DNA of 64,000 nt from Candidatus Rhodobacter oscarellae (GTDB lineage: Bacteria; Pseudomonadota; Alphaproteobacteria; Rhodobacterales; Rhodobacteraceae), in NCBI RefSeq assembly GCF_001078595.1, contig NZ_LFTY01000002.1, positions 3,679,148 to 3,743,147 on the forward strand, read 5' to 3'. Positions 56,285 to 64,000 of the stretch are shown piece by piece. A program made the translations under genes and the position numbers. Under the pieces are notes generated by a model. It had not been told where the DNA came from, did not search any database, and was given only the letters and a program-made list of their open reading frames with translations. The first letter of the stretch is position 1. Every line of letters starts with the position of its first letter.

Positions 56285-58078
56285 CTAGGCAACCTTTGAA
56301 GTGATCTCATACCGGTCACCGCTCGAAGACGAGCCGCCATCTGATCGGAATTTGGAAACCAAATTGCTCAGTTCTTGCGCGTCGTTCTTAAGGCTATGGG
56401 TCGCGGCGGTTGCCTCTTCGACCATGGCGACGTTTTGTTGAGTCACGTTGTCCAGATGTGCAATGCCGTCATTGATTTCGTTCAACCCATCTGACTGCGC
56501 GGCAGCTAACCCGGCGATCTCCGTCACATGCGAGGATATGTTGGAGACCTGCTTTAGGATGTTTTCCAGCGCGGTGCCAGATTCGTTCACAAGGTCGACG
56601 CCGCGCCCGACCTGCGACGTTGCGCGGTCGATCAAAGTTTTGATCTCCGTCGCAGCCTCAGACGACCGGTGTGCCAGGGCCCGAACCTCTGTCGCCACGA
56701 CCGCAAAGCCTTTCCCGGCCTCACCGGCGCGCGCGGCTTCGACACCGGCATTCAGTGCCAACAGATTCGTCTGGAATGTGATGTCTTCGATAACGTTGAT
56801 GATCTGACCGATTTGGTTAGAGCTCTCGTTGATCTGCGTCATCGCATCTACCGCGTTTCGCACGACCTCGCCCGACGCTTCCGCGTCCGCGCGCGCGCCA
56901 AGAACGATGCCTTCAACCTCTTTGGCGCCCTGCGCGGTCGAGGTTACGGATTTCGTCAACTCCCCAAGTGACGCTGCGGTTTCCTCTAGCGTGGCGGCCT
57001 GGTTCTCTGTGCGGCGCGCGAGTTCATCGGAAGATTCGCTCAATTCGTTGCTATGCGATTCAATGCCGTCTGCGTTCTGCCGAACGACAGACATCGCATT
57101 GCGCAGCACGCCCAGCGTCGTATTGTAGTCTTCGCGCAGGCCTTCGTATTCCGGATCGAAAGTGGTCTCGATTGGCTTGGTGAGGTCGCCCTCGGCCAAG
57201 GAATGCAACGCCACGCTTAGCTGTTCGACGACGCTTTGTTGGGCGGCTTGTTGGGCGGCAACTTTATCGGCCGCCGCGCGGGCATCGGAATCTGCCTGCT
57301 TTGCTTGCTCGTCCAGGCGCATTGCCTCAATCAGGCTGAGGCGTTGAGTTTCCAGTGCCCTCGCCATCTGGCCGACTTCGTCCCCGACATTTCGGTGCGG
57401 TACGGCGGCATCAAGATCGCCCTCCGAGACTTTCTTCATTGCCTGCGTGACGTCCACCAATGGGCGCGAAATCCAACGACGCAGAAAGAAAGCGCCAAAA
57501 AGCAGCAAGACCACAAACACCCCGCCGGCCGTAATCCAGCTTTCAATCTTCTCCCTATAGACCGCTTTTAGGCTCAACTGGGCCGTCCAGTCCGAGGCAA
57601 TAACGCCAACAACCTGGGCCCTGTCACCGGCGCCCATGACCACGGGCACGGCCCACAATAGCGAAGCACGGTTTTCCTGGACCAAACCTGTCTCCAACGC
57701 CTGCGTGGCAAGCGCTGATAGCGCAGAAACGCGGGCCTCATCCAACGCGCCAACCGACCCAACAGCACTGCCGGACGCATCGAAAACGAGCATTCCATTC
57801 AGGATGTCAGCATCGCGGGTCAACTGCGTGTCCATCTCTTCCAGCAGCTTATCGTATTTCTTGAACCGGACCGCCGAGGCCGAGCTGTTGGCCAAGGTAT
57901 GACTGACCACTTCAGCGTGATCGGTGACTTGGCTCAGGACGATCCGTGTCAGCATCTGCGAGGACTGGAAAGCGGGCACCGCCGCAACCACCGCTGCAGT
58001 GCCGGCAATCAGAAAGAGTGCCTTTACGAACACGGAAATTGAGCGTGAGACTTTGATTTCAGTTTGGCTTGCGGTCAC
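56285..58078 (-). CDS. Methyl-accepting chemotaxis protein
   Basis: A 597-residue chemoreceptor. TM1 is near 16-36, a periplasmic single-Cache-like domain about 40-185, TM2 about 187-205, and a HAMP domain about 205-255. A second HAMP-like segment (LHSLAEGDLTKPIETTFDPE, about 288-307) precedes the long signalling helix pair (about 345-585). The hairpin tip contains VVATEVRALAHRSSEAATEI. It lacks an obvious C-terminal pentapeptide tether. A small secreted Cache-like protein lies 55 bases upstream in the same orientation. Confidence 0.93.
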   Translation of the reverse strand: MTASQTEIKVSRSISVFVKALFLIAGTAAVVAAVPAFQSSQMLTRIVLSQVTDHAEVVSHTLANSSASAVRFKKYDKLLEEMDTQLTRDADILNGMLVFDASGSAVGSVGALDEARVSALSALATQALETGLVQENRASLLWAVPVVMGAGDRAQVVGVIASDWTAQLSLKAVYREKIESWITAGGVFVVLLLFGAFFLRRWISRPLVDVTQAMKKVSEGDLDAAVPHRNVGDEVGQMARALETQRLSLIEAMRLDEQAKQADSDARAAADKVAAQQAAQQSVVEQLSVALHSLAEGDLTKPIETTFDPEYEGLREDYNTTLGVLRNAMSVVRQNADGIESHSNELSESSDELARRTENQAATLEETAASLGELTKSVTSTAQGAKEVEGIVLGARADAEASGEVVRNAVDAMTQINESSNQIGQIINVIEDITFQTNLLALNAGVEAARAGEAGKGFAVVATEVRALAHRSSEAATEIKTLIDRATSQVGRGVDLVNESGTALENILKQVSNISSHVTEIAGLAAAQSDGLNEINDGIAHLDNVTQQNVAMVEEATAATHSLKNDAQELSNLVSKFRSDGGSSSSGDRYEITSKVA

Positions 58079-58133
58079 TTTTCAATTCCAATCCAGTCAC
58101 AATCGGGCGGTCGAGGCGCCGGGAAGTGGTCGT

Positions 58134-58703
58134 CTACAGCAACGCGTCGGCGTTGACGCCAACCGTGATGGCGCCAATGGGCGCACCGCTTGCTGGATCC
58201 ACAATCGTCATTGAGATCTGGCCCTGATAGGTCTGCGTGGACTCATCGAAATCAACGTCGCTTAGGTGGAATGCGCCAGCCCCCATTGGGTAGGTCTTGC
58301 TGAATTTGGCCTCGTCGCCTTGCCACATGTCCGATGTCACGTCGGATGCGGCGACGTTCAGGCCGTGGTTGTCCATGATGAAGACCTCGGTGATCATGCC
58401 ACCGGATGCGGCGACATGCTGTCGCAAGAAATCTGAGGCAGAGTTCATCAAAACGGGCGTGATTGTTGGCGCATTGGCCATCCCAACTTCAGCGCGCCAA
58501 GCCTGGTCCATTGCGTCGATATCGGCCTGGGCAAGGCCCGCGTAGCGCGCGTTCTGGTCCATGATGGCGGACACAATGACGGCGTCATTCGCCCAGTTCA
58601 TAATTTCCGTGCTCATAAAGCTTTCCATCGCAGGGGCGAATTCATTCGCCGATGCAGACGTGGCGGCCGCGATTGCGAAGGCGGCAAGGGTCGAACGGTA
58701 CAT
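58134..58703 (-). CDS. Periplasmic Cache-like sensor protein, stand-alone
   Basis: A 189-residue protein with a signal peptide (cleavage after ASA near residue 19) and no transmembrane segment after it. The rest resembles a PDC/Cache ligand-binding domain: MITEVFIMDNHGLNVAASDV, DMWQGDEAKF and a C-terminal GQISMTIVDPASGAPIGAIT are typical of such domains in chemoreceptors and kinases. Its position directly before a chemoreceptor suggests it binds a ligand and interacts with it, or forms a two-gene sensor; this is inference. Confidence 0.72.
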   Translation of the reverse strand: MYRSTLAAFAIAAATSASANEFAPAMESFMSTEIMNWANDAVIVSAIMDQNARYAGLAQADIDAMDQAWRAEVGMANAPTITPVLMNSASDFLRQHVAASGGMITEVFIMDNHGLNVAASDVTSDMWQGDEAKFSKTYPMGAGAFHLSDVDFDESTQTYQGQISMTIVDPASGAPIGAITVGVNADALL

Positions 58704-58808
58704 TAAAAATCTCCGACTATGATCGATGTGAGTCGGGGTCTAGCAATGAAGACCTTCGAAATTCCTAACCAGCGCAGTTGTCCTAAAATGCGAGATTCAA
58801 AAAATAGA

Positions 58809-59541
58809 CTAAAACCATTGCCCGGGCTCCATGAGCCCCAGATCCAATAGCTGCTGGGAATGCCATTGGAACGCCGTAGAGTTGTGCCAGCGGAAAGAGG
58901 ATATCTCGAACTTTGATCCGGCGTTGCTTTTCAACGCCTTCGCCGTGCGGAACGAGCAGATCGCGGCGGTGATGTTGTGGTGCCACGGGCAGGCGTAGGT
59001 GTTGTACTCCTCGTCAGAGAACGTGTGATCCGGGCGGAGTTTCAGGCCCTGCTGGGCCCGAAAGATCGCGATGCGATCTATCTTTCGGCGGTCGGTGGGG
59101 ACGTGCTCTTCGAACCTCCAGCGCAGGCCGCCAAAGAAATCCAGCTGCCGTTCCTTGGGGTGGCCGACCTCGTCGGGCCGCGCCAGCGCGTAATACCCCG
59201 ACTTGTCCAGATGCGCGTCCGACAGGCTGACGGCGTCCGGCGTGGCCTCCAGATCCGAGGCGTAGAGGTCAACGACATAGGTCAAAACCGCGTCGCGCCG
59301 CTCTTCGGTGTGAAAGGCCAGCATCTCGTCAATGCTGCGTGTCTCGCAGAACGGGTAGAACAGGAACTCGGCGTTGTAGCAGTAATAGAGCCACAATCCC
59401 GGCGCGGCGTCCGAAAGGGCACTCACGGCGATCTCAAGCGCGTTGGGCCGCATCATGGAGTACCGGATGCGATGCACGGTCTCGGACAGATCCATCGGCA
59501 GGGCCAGCTCGTCGGGGGCGAAGACCAGGATCTCTTTGAAG
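58809..59541 (-). pseudogene. Glycosyltransferase-family-2-like gene, C-terminal part (split by IS)
   Basis: 242 codons from FKEILVFAPDELALP to a GLMEPGQWF end, including FFGGLRWRFEEHVP and PWHHNITAAICSFRTAK. It matches the C-terminal five-sixths of a protein type I know from Rhodobacteraceae, usually annotated as a family 2 glycosyltransferase. The first 45 codons are at 61164-61298 on the far side of the IS element. Joining at the shared GAAG restores one 287-residue frame, so the gene was intact before the insertion. An apparent start at 59627 is IS sequence. Confidence 0.75.
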
Positions 59542-59693
59542 ATACCGTAATGGGCCTCGGCGCGAATCTCGGTCGTTACGCTTGAAGCGGTGTCGCAGAG
59601 AGGGTGTCGTTGCCCTTTGATACGCATGATGCGTGTCTACGAGGTCTTGCCAGATGGCGCGCCTCAATTCCAAAGAATAGAAAGGACAACGAC

Positions 59694-60737
59694 ATGGATA
59701 TCTTTATCGGACTGGACGTCTCTCTGGCAAGCACGGCTGTTTGCGTGCTCGGTGATCGCGGCAAGATCCTGAAGGAAACTGACGTCGCCAGCGAGCCGGA
59801 AGTGTTGGTCAGCTTCCTCAAGGCCTTGCCCTGCGAGATTACCGGGATTGGCCTGGAAGCGGGTCCACTGTCCCAATGGCTTCACAAGGGGCTGACCGAG
59901 GCCGGGCTACCCGCGATCCTGATGGAAACGCGGCAAGTGAAGGCGGCGCTGAAAGCAAGCCCGATCAAGACGGATCGGCGGGATGCACAGGGGATCGCGC
60001 ATCTCCTGCAGATGGGTTGGTTCAGCGCCGTGCACTGCAAGTCGGTTCCTGCTCAGGAAACACGCGTGTTGCTGACGGCGCGCAAGGCGATCCAGAAGGT
60101 ACTGATCCAGTTGGAACTGTCGGTGCGGGGCGTGTTGCGCAACTTTGGCCTGAAGATGGGACCCGTCTCGAAAGGTCGCTATGACCAGCGGGTCAGGGAC
60201 CTGGCGGCGGGCAATACTGTGCTGAAAGCGGCTATTGAGCCGATCCTGCGTGCCCGCGCAGAGCTGCGAAGGGAACTTGCGGGGTTCGAGAAGATGGTGC
60301 GCGATCAGGCGAAGATCGATCCGATCTGTCGCCTGCTGATGACCATGCCCGGTGTGGGTGCCGTCGTTGCGCTGACGGTGAAGGCCGCGATCGATGATCC
60401 CACACGCTTCAAACGATCTCGTGATGTTGGCCCCTGGGTCGGGCTGACGCCGGGGCGGGATGAATCCGGCGAGCGGTCCATTGTGGGCGCGATCACCAAG
60501 GTCGGAGACGCAGGTCTCCGGGCGGCGCTCTACCAGGCGGCCAACGTGATGCTGCATCATGGCGGCCCGAACTGGCTCAAGTCCTGGGCGCTGCGCCTTG
60601 CCGAGCGTCGTGGGAAGAGACGTGCCACCGTGGCGCTGGCCCGTCGCATCGGCGTGGTGCTGCACCGGATGTGGGTGGATGGAACCGGGTTCCGCTTCAC
60701 CCGTGACGAGGCGATGGCGCTCCGGCAGAACGCCTGA
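59694..60737 (+). CDS. IS110-family transposase (recombinase)
   Basis: A 347-residue DEDD-type transposase: Asp8 in IGLDVS, Glu55 in GLEAG, and Asp94 and Asp97 in KTDRRDAQ form the RuvC-like site. The C-terminal Tnp_20 domain has MPGVGAVVALTVKAAIDDP and GLTPGRDESGE, the serine region (Ser258). All key residues are present and there are no frameshifts, so it may be active. ATG 59694 follows AAAGGACAACG. Confidence 0.93.
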   Translation: MDIFIGLDVSLASTAVCVLGDRGKILKETDVASEPEVLVSFLKALPCEITGIGLEAGPLSQWLHKGLTEAGLPAILMETRQVKAALKASPIKTDRRDAQGIAHLLQMGWFSAVHCKSVPAQETRVLLTARKAIQKVLIQLELSVRGVLRNFGLKMGPVSKGRYDQRVRDLAAGNTVLKAAIEPILRARAELRRELAGFEKMVRDQAKIDPICRLLMTMPGVGAVVALTVKAAIDDPTRFKRSRDVGPWVGLTPGRDESGERSIVGAITKVGDAGLRAALYQAANVMLHHGGPNWLKSWALRLAERRGKRRATVALARRIGVVLHRMWVDGTGFRFTRDEAMALRQNA

Positions 60738-61163
60738 GCGCCCCGCATCCATGATTGAAATGTTTTCAGCACAAGGAGCGTTCGGCCGCACCTGACGGTG
60801 CCGGCCCACCAGTGTCCCAGCCGGGACGCGGTCCCCGATGATGTACGCAAGCTGCCATCTGCCGACCCGTTCCAGGGTTGAGCGCGCCCTGAAGATCGAC
60901 ACTCGGGAGCCGAACCGGACAAGGTATGAAGTTGGCAGCCATTGCGCTGACCACGGACGGAAGCACGAGCCCGGCGCAGACACATCACGGTGAGCAGGCA
61001 TGCCGACAGGCGAGGCCAACAACACTGGCATATTCCCCATCGCCACAGCACAATCACTCCGCTGTGAACCTCACTGCGCCTGGCAGGCACCCCGGAAACC
61101 TTCGTCGGTTCCCGGGTTTTTGAGGGTGAAAACGCTGTCCTTGACATCAACTGGCCCATTACG
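60738..61163 (+). ncRNA. Probable bridge RNA region of the IS1111-group element
   Basis: 426 non-coding bases between the transposase stop and the right end, against 152 on the left. In IS110-family elements a structured bridge RNA with target-binding and donor-binding loops is transcribed from the longer non-coding end; in the IS1111 group this is downstream of the transposase. The region contains AAGCTGC (about 60849), matching the bottom strand of the target flank, and ACGGAAG (about 60958), matching the donor end plus core. Both are 7-base matches and could be chance. Exact RNA ends are unknown. Confidence 0.5.
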
Positions 61164-61298
61164 GAAGCGCAGCTTAAGGTGGTGCCGGATGGTGGCCTCG
61201 ACCTCCACCAAGTCCTCGACGAAGATCATCGCCACCGGGCCCTTGGCCAAGGCGTCGGCGCCGTGGCGTATGAAATCGTCTAAACTGTCGAAGCGCAT
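61164..61298 (-). pseudogene. Glycosyltransferase-family-2-like gene, N-terminal part (split by IS)
   Basis: 45 codons from ATG 61298: MRFDSLDDFIRHGADALAKG, then PVAMIFVEDLVEVEATIRHH, then LKLRF. The frame then enters the IS and continues with unrelated residues. It continues in frame as KEILVF at 59537 once the element is removed. The start codon and first strand-helix of the domain are intact, so the break is due only to the insertion. Confidence 0.75.
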
Positions 61299-61422
61299 GA
61301 GATGCCTATCCGCGTTCTTTGGCCCAGAAGGTCCCTGAATTGTGCGCTTTGTGCAAGCCGCGCATATGGAACGCTATAGCGCGGCCCGGCGCGCCATGGA
61401 ATCCCCGCGTTGGAATGGGCGC

Positions 61423-62226
61423 CTAGGGTGTCGCGTTGAACACAAAGAGCGTCTCGCCGCCGATCTGATAGCCGTCGATCAATGCCTGCGCCACAGGCGA
61501 CACCAGCCAAGCCTCCAGGCGCCCGGCTTGCGCCGCCTGGACATGCGGATGCCGGTCCGGGTTCACCGGCAGGTAGGCGTATTGGTTAAAAAGCTCCGGA
61601 TCACCGGCAAAGAGCAGCGCCAGGCCCGCCTTGTTGCCAAAGTTCAACCAGCTCGCGCGGTCGGCAAGGATATAGGCGTCCATCCCAGCGGCGGCGTTCA
61701 GCGCGGCGCCCATCCCGGCGCCGACGGAGCGGTACCAGCGCTCAAAATCCTCAGGGGCGAGGCCCGCGCCCTGCCAGAGGCGCAGCTCTTTTTTATGCGT
61801 ACCACTGTCGTCGCCACGGCTCACAAAGGTGGTGGCATTGCTCGCAATGGCGCGCAACGCCGCGACCGCGTCGGCGCTGCCCGAGATGCGTGCGGGGTCG
61901 TCCGACGGTCCCACCAGCACGAAGTCATTATACATGATTTCTCTGCGGTGCGTGCCGTAGCCCTCTGTCACAAAGGCCTCCTCGGCGGCGCGAGAGTGCA
62001 CCAATATGGCGTCCACATCGCCGGCGCGGCCCAATCGCAGGGCCTGCCCGGTGCCCACCACCAGCAGCTGCACGTCAAGGTCCAGATCCGCTTTGATGCG
62101 CGGCAGCAGGACCTCTGCCAGCCCGGAATTGTGGAAGGATGTTGTGACCGCCATGCGCAGGGTCTCGCCGGCCTGCGCCGCCGTCGACAAGGCCAAGAGG
62201 GCCAAGGCAAGGATGAGCTTTCTCAT
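61423..62226 (-). CDS. tupA: Tungstate ABC transporter substrate-binding protein
   Basis: A 267-residue periplasmic oxyanion binder with a signal peptide (cleavage after AQA near residue 19). The mature N-terminus MAVTTSFHNSGL is the TupA signature (TTS replaces the molybdate-type motif), and VSRGDDSGTHKKEL and YILADRASW fit the family. The start overlaps the tupC stop (ATGA). Gene order is tupB-tupC-tupA on the minus strand. Tungstate likely serves formate or aldehyde enzymes. Confidence 0.9.
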   Translation of the reverse strand: MRKLILALALLALSTAAQAGETLRMAVTTSFHNSGLAEVLLPRIKADLDLDVQLLVVGTGQALRLGRAGDVDAILVHSRAAEEAFVTEGYGTHRREIMYNDFVLVGPSDDPARISGSADAVAALRAIASNATTFVSRGDDSGTHKKELRLWQGAGLAPEDFERWYRSVGAGMGAALNAAAGMDAYILADRASWLNFGNKAGLALLFAGDPELFNQYAYLPVNPDRHPHVQAAQAGRLEAWLVSPVAQALIDGYQIGGETLFVFNATP

Positions 62227-62936
62227 TCCACGATGTCTCCTTTGAGGAAGGCGCGGGCTTCCGCGGTGTCGGGGCCTGCGAAGAACTCTGGCGCCGGGCG
62301 CGCCTCGTGCACGCGCCCATGCAACAGGAACAGCACATCATCGGCCATCCGGCGGGCCTGGCCCATGTCATGCGTCGCCAAGACAAGCTTGGTGCCCTCG
62401 GCCTTGGCGTTTGCCAGGATGGTTTCAATCTCGCGCATGGAGCGACCATCAAGCGCCGCGCAGGGCTCGTCAAGGAACAGAAGTTCGGGCTTTAGGATCA
62501 GCGCGCGCGCCAGGGCGAGCTTTTGTTGCTCACCGCCGGAAAGCGCCCCGGCGGAGCGGTCCAGCATGTCGCCCAGCCCGATGCGTTCGGCCCATTGATC
62601 GGCCTGCGCGCGGGCCTCGGGGCGGCGGGTCCCGCGGAGCTGCAGCGGATAGGCGATGTTGTCGCGCACATTGCGGCGCAGCATGACGGGGCGCTGAAAC
62701 ACAAAGGCCTGCGCCGCGCGGGCCTGCTCTAGCGGGCAGTTCCAGGTGATCGTGCCGCGGCTCAGCCGCGCGGTGCCGTGCAGCAGCGACAGCAGGGTGG
62801 TCTTGCCGGAGCCGTTTGGCCCGATGACAACGGTGGTCCCGGGGCCATCCATGGTCAAATCCACCGGGCCGACCAGGGTCTTGCCGCGCCGGCGCGCCTC
62901 GGCGCCGGTCACGGTGAGGGGGAGCAGAGCGCTCAC
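62223..62936 (-). CDS. tupC: Tungstate ABC transporter ATPase
   Basis: A 237-residue ABC ATPase: Walker A IGPNGSGKTT, signature LSGGEQQKLALARA and Walker B LLFLDEPCAALD. It starts at GTG 62936, overlapping the tupB stop (GTGA), and its own stop overlaps the tupA start, so all three are translationally coupled. A longer reading frame upstream is antisense-like overlap with tupB and was not used. Confidence 0.9.
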   Translation of the reverse strand: MSALLPLTVTGAEARRRGKTLVGPVDLTMDGPGTTVVIGPNGSGKTTLLSLLHGTARLSRGTITWNCPLEQARAAQAFVFQRPVMLRRNVRDNIAYPLQLRGTRRPEARAQADQWAERIGLGDMLDRSAGALSGGEQQKLALARALILKPELLFLDEPCAALDGRSMREIETILANAKAEGTKLVLATHDMGQARRMADDVLFLLHGRVHEARPAPEFFAGPDTAEARAFLKGDIVE

Positions 62937-63637
62937 CAGCGGCCCTCCCGTTCGGTGCGGCCCAGCCCGTGGATGACCAGGTTGACCGTCACGGCCAGCG
63001 CGATCAGCACAAAGCCCAGCCCCAGCGCCAAGGCAAAATCGCCCCTTCCGGTCTCCAAGGCAATCGCCGTGGTCAGAACCCGGGTCACATGGTCGATATT
63101 GCCGCCGACGATCATGATGGCGCCGACCTCGCCGATGGCGCGGCCAAAGCCCGCCAGCGCGGCGGTCAAGAGCGCGCGGCGCGCGTCCCACAAGAGCGTC
63201 TGCATCTTCTGCCGCTGGGTGACGTTGAGCGAGATCAAAAGGTCGTGGTAGTCGGTCCACAGCTCGCGCAGGGACTGATGCGCGATGGACGCGATAAGGG
63301 GCACGATGATGATCACCTGGGCGATGATCATCGCCGTGGGCGTGAACAGCAGCCCAAACACCCCGAACGGGCCGGAGCGGCTCAGCAGGATGTAGACCAC
63401 CAGCCCAACCACAACCGGGGGCAGCCCCATCAGGGCGTTTAGCACCGCGATCACCGCGCGGCGCCAGCGGAACCGGCGCACCGCCAGCAGCGCCGCCAAG
63501 GGCAGGGCGATCAGCGAGGCAATCACAAGCGCCGTCAGCGTCACCTGCAGAGATCGCAGCGTGATCTCTATGAGGTCCGGGTCCAGCCTAACGACCAGCC
63601 AGAAGGCCGCGGCCAAACCGTTCCAAACGTCCAGCAT
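62933..63637 (-). CDS. tupB: Tungstate ABC transporter permease
   Basis: A 234-residue membrane permease of the TupB/BPD_transp_1 type with about five spans. GLPPVVVGLVVYILLSRSGP and the ATPase-docking loop RRALLTAALAGFGRAIGEVG are typical. First gene of tupBCA. Confidence 0.9.
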   Translation of the reverse strand: MLDVWNGLAAAFWLVVRLDPDLIEITLRSLQVTLTALVIASLIALPLAALLAVRRFRWRRAVIAVLNALMGLPPVVVGLVVYILLSRSGPFGVFGLLFTPTAMIIAQVIIIVPLIASIAHQSLRELWTDYHDLLISLNVTQRQKMQTLLWDARRALLTAALAGFGRAIGEVGAIMIVGGNIDHVTRVLTTAIALETGRGDFALALGLGFVLIALAVTVNLVIHGLGRTEREGRW

Positions 63638-63666
63638 CCCTGACGAATTCCCTCGTTTGGTCTGTC

Positions 63667-64000
63667 TTAGACCGAGCGCAGCATGGGCGCAATCTTGGCG
63701 CGCAGCTTGGGCAGGGCGTCGAAGACCGCTTCCAGAGCGGCGGGGTCGGTGTCATCGGCGGCGCGGGCCGCGCGGTCGATCAGCGCGATATGCTGGGTGA
63801 GGCCAAGCATGCTGGCGGACCCGCGCAGCTTATGCAGCTCGGCCCCAAGCTCTTGCCATTGCGCGGGGCCCGATGGCGCGGCGGTGCCCATGGCGTTGAC
63901 CTCGGTAAAGAAGCGTTCACAGGTCTCAACGGTCTTGTCATGGCCCAGGGTCGCGGCCAGTTCGCCCAGGATTTCGCCGTCAATCGCGGCGCTTGCGCCG
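63667..64000 (-). CDS. Hpt (histidine phosphotransfer) domain protein, 5' part outside the window
   Basis: The frame is open to the right edge, so the N-terminus is missing. The visible 110 residues contain LHKLRGSASMLGL, the Hpt motif with its phospho-accepting His, in a helical setting (EILGELAATLGHDKTVETC upstream). Such domains relay phosphate between hybrid kinases and response regulators. It ends 29 bases before the tup operon on the same strand. It may be a small stand-alone Hpt protein or the tail of a larger kinase. Confidence 0.75.
   Translation of the reverse strand, partial: GASAAIDGEILGELAATLGHDKTVETCERFFTEVNAMGTAAPSGPAQWQELGAELHKLRGSASMLGLTQHIALIDRAARAADDTDPAALEAVFDALPKLRAKIAPMLRSV

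Larger units (their letters stand above)
59542..61163 (+). mobile_element. IS110-family (IS1111-group) insertion sequence, complete
   Basis: 1622 bp carrying one transposase gene. Near the ends are subterminal 12-bp inverted repeats CCGTAATGGGCC (59545-59556) and GGCCCATTACGG (61153-61164), the latter reaching the edge. GAAG occurs once at each junction (59538-59541 and 61164-61167). Deleting the element with one GAAG rejoins the flanking gene in frame, which fixes the boundaries to within a few bases. The subterminal repeats and long 3' non-coding part are traits of the IS1111 group. Confidence 0.85.

Noticed and set aside
59542-59627. Start codon at 59627 for the glycosyltransferase-like gene
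   Set aside because: The first 30 residues are IS left-end sequence; the true N-terminus is at 61298 beyond the element.

Overview
The window looks like a chromosomal segment from an alphaproteobacterium of the Rhodobacteraceae (Roseobacter group). The DNA is GC-rich. It carries a gcvT-gcvH-gcvP operon behind a tandem glycine riboswitch, fabA-fabB-fabI divergent from an Irr-type Fur regulator, a membrane-anchored cytochrome c552, DUF1467 next to methylmalonyl-CoA epimerase, a Hint/RTX protein and FrcBCA-type sugar uptake. All of these are typical of that family. No tRNA, rRNA or CRISPR array was recognised.

Region by region: (1) 1-9636 is a carbohydrate block. It holds a methylthioribose kinase gene whose 5' part is replaced by glutamate synthase sequence, then mtnA, a SorC-type regulator, a class II aldolase/dehydrogenase fusion, an SDR, a Gfo/Idh-aldo/keto reductase fusion and a GH4 glycosidase. 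(2) 9986-14640 is the glycine cleavage operon with its riboswitch. (3) 14710-21530 is an accessory island. A gamma-glutamylcyclotransferase gene and a convergent secreted-protein gene have been partly duplicated (15105-15492 and 20990-21347). Between the copies lie an IS5-type transposase remnant, an RTX/Hint protein, a kinase-dioxygenase fusion and a translationally coupled methyltransferase. (4) 21583-36605 is mostly core: two small conserved proteins, carB, a cyclopropane-fatty-acid-synthase-like enzyme, aspS, a DUF1800/DUF1501 pair, a response regulator, mce-DUF1467, a TPR protein and pheA. (5) 36747-46564 holds cytochrome c552, a yejABEF-type peptide importer, a D,D-carboxypeptidase with a SPOR domain, clpS and an rsmC-like methyltransferase. 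(6) 46604-51918 holds an SDR and a ROK regulator divergent from a frcBCA importer, with a 43-bp perfect palindrome between them. (7) 52099-58703 holds a threonine dehydratase-like gene, the unsaturated fatty acid operon, irr, a chemoreceptor and a periplasmic Cache-like protein. (8) 58809-61298 is a glycosyltransferase-like gene split by a complete IS110-family (IS1111-group) element. (9) 61423-64000 holds a tungstate importer (tupBCA) and the end of an Hpt-domain protein.

The best candidate for something undescribed is the three-gene island at 15868-20890: a secreted RTX/Hint protein with unusual Lys/Gly-rich inserts beside two modifying-type enzymes, inside a duplicated frame. Next come the IS1111 element with a probable bridge-RNA region and traceable target site, and the gltB-mtnK junction at the left edge, which may be a real recombination or an assembly chimera. 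Functions rest on motif and family recognition by eye; no database search was run.
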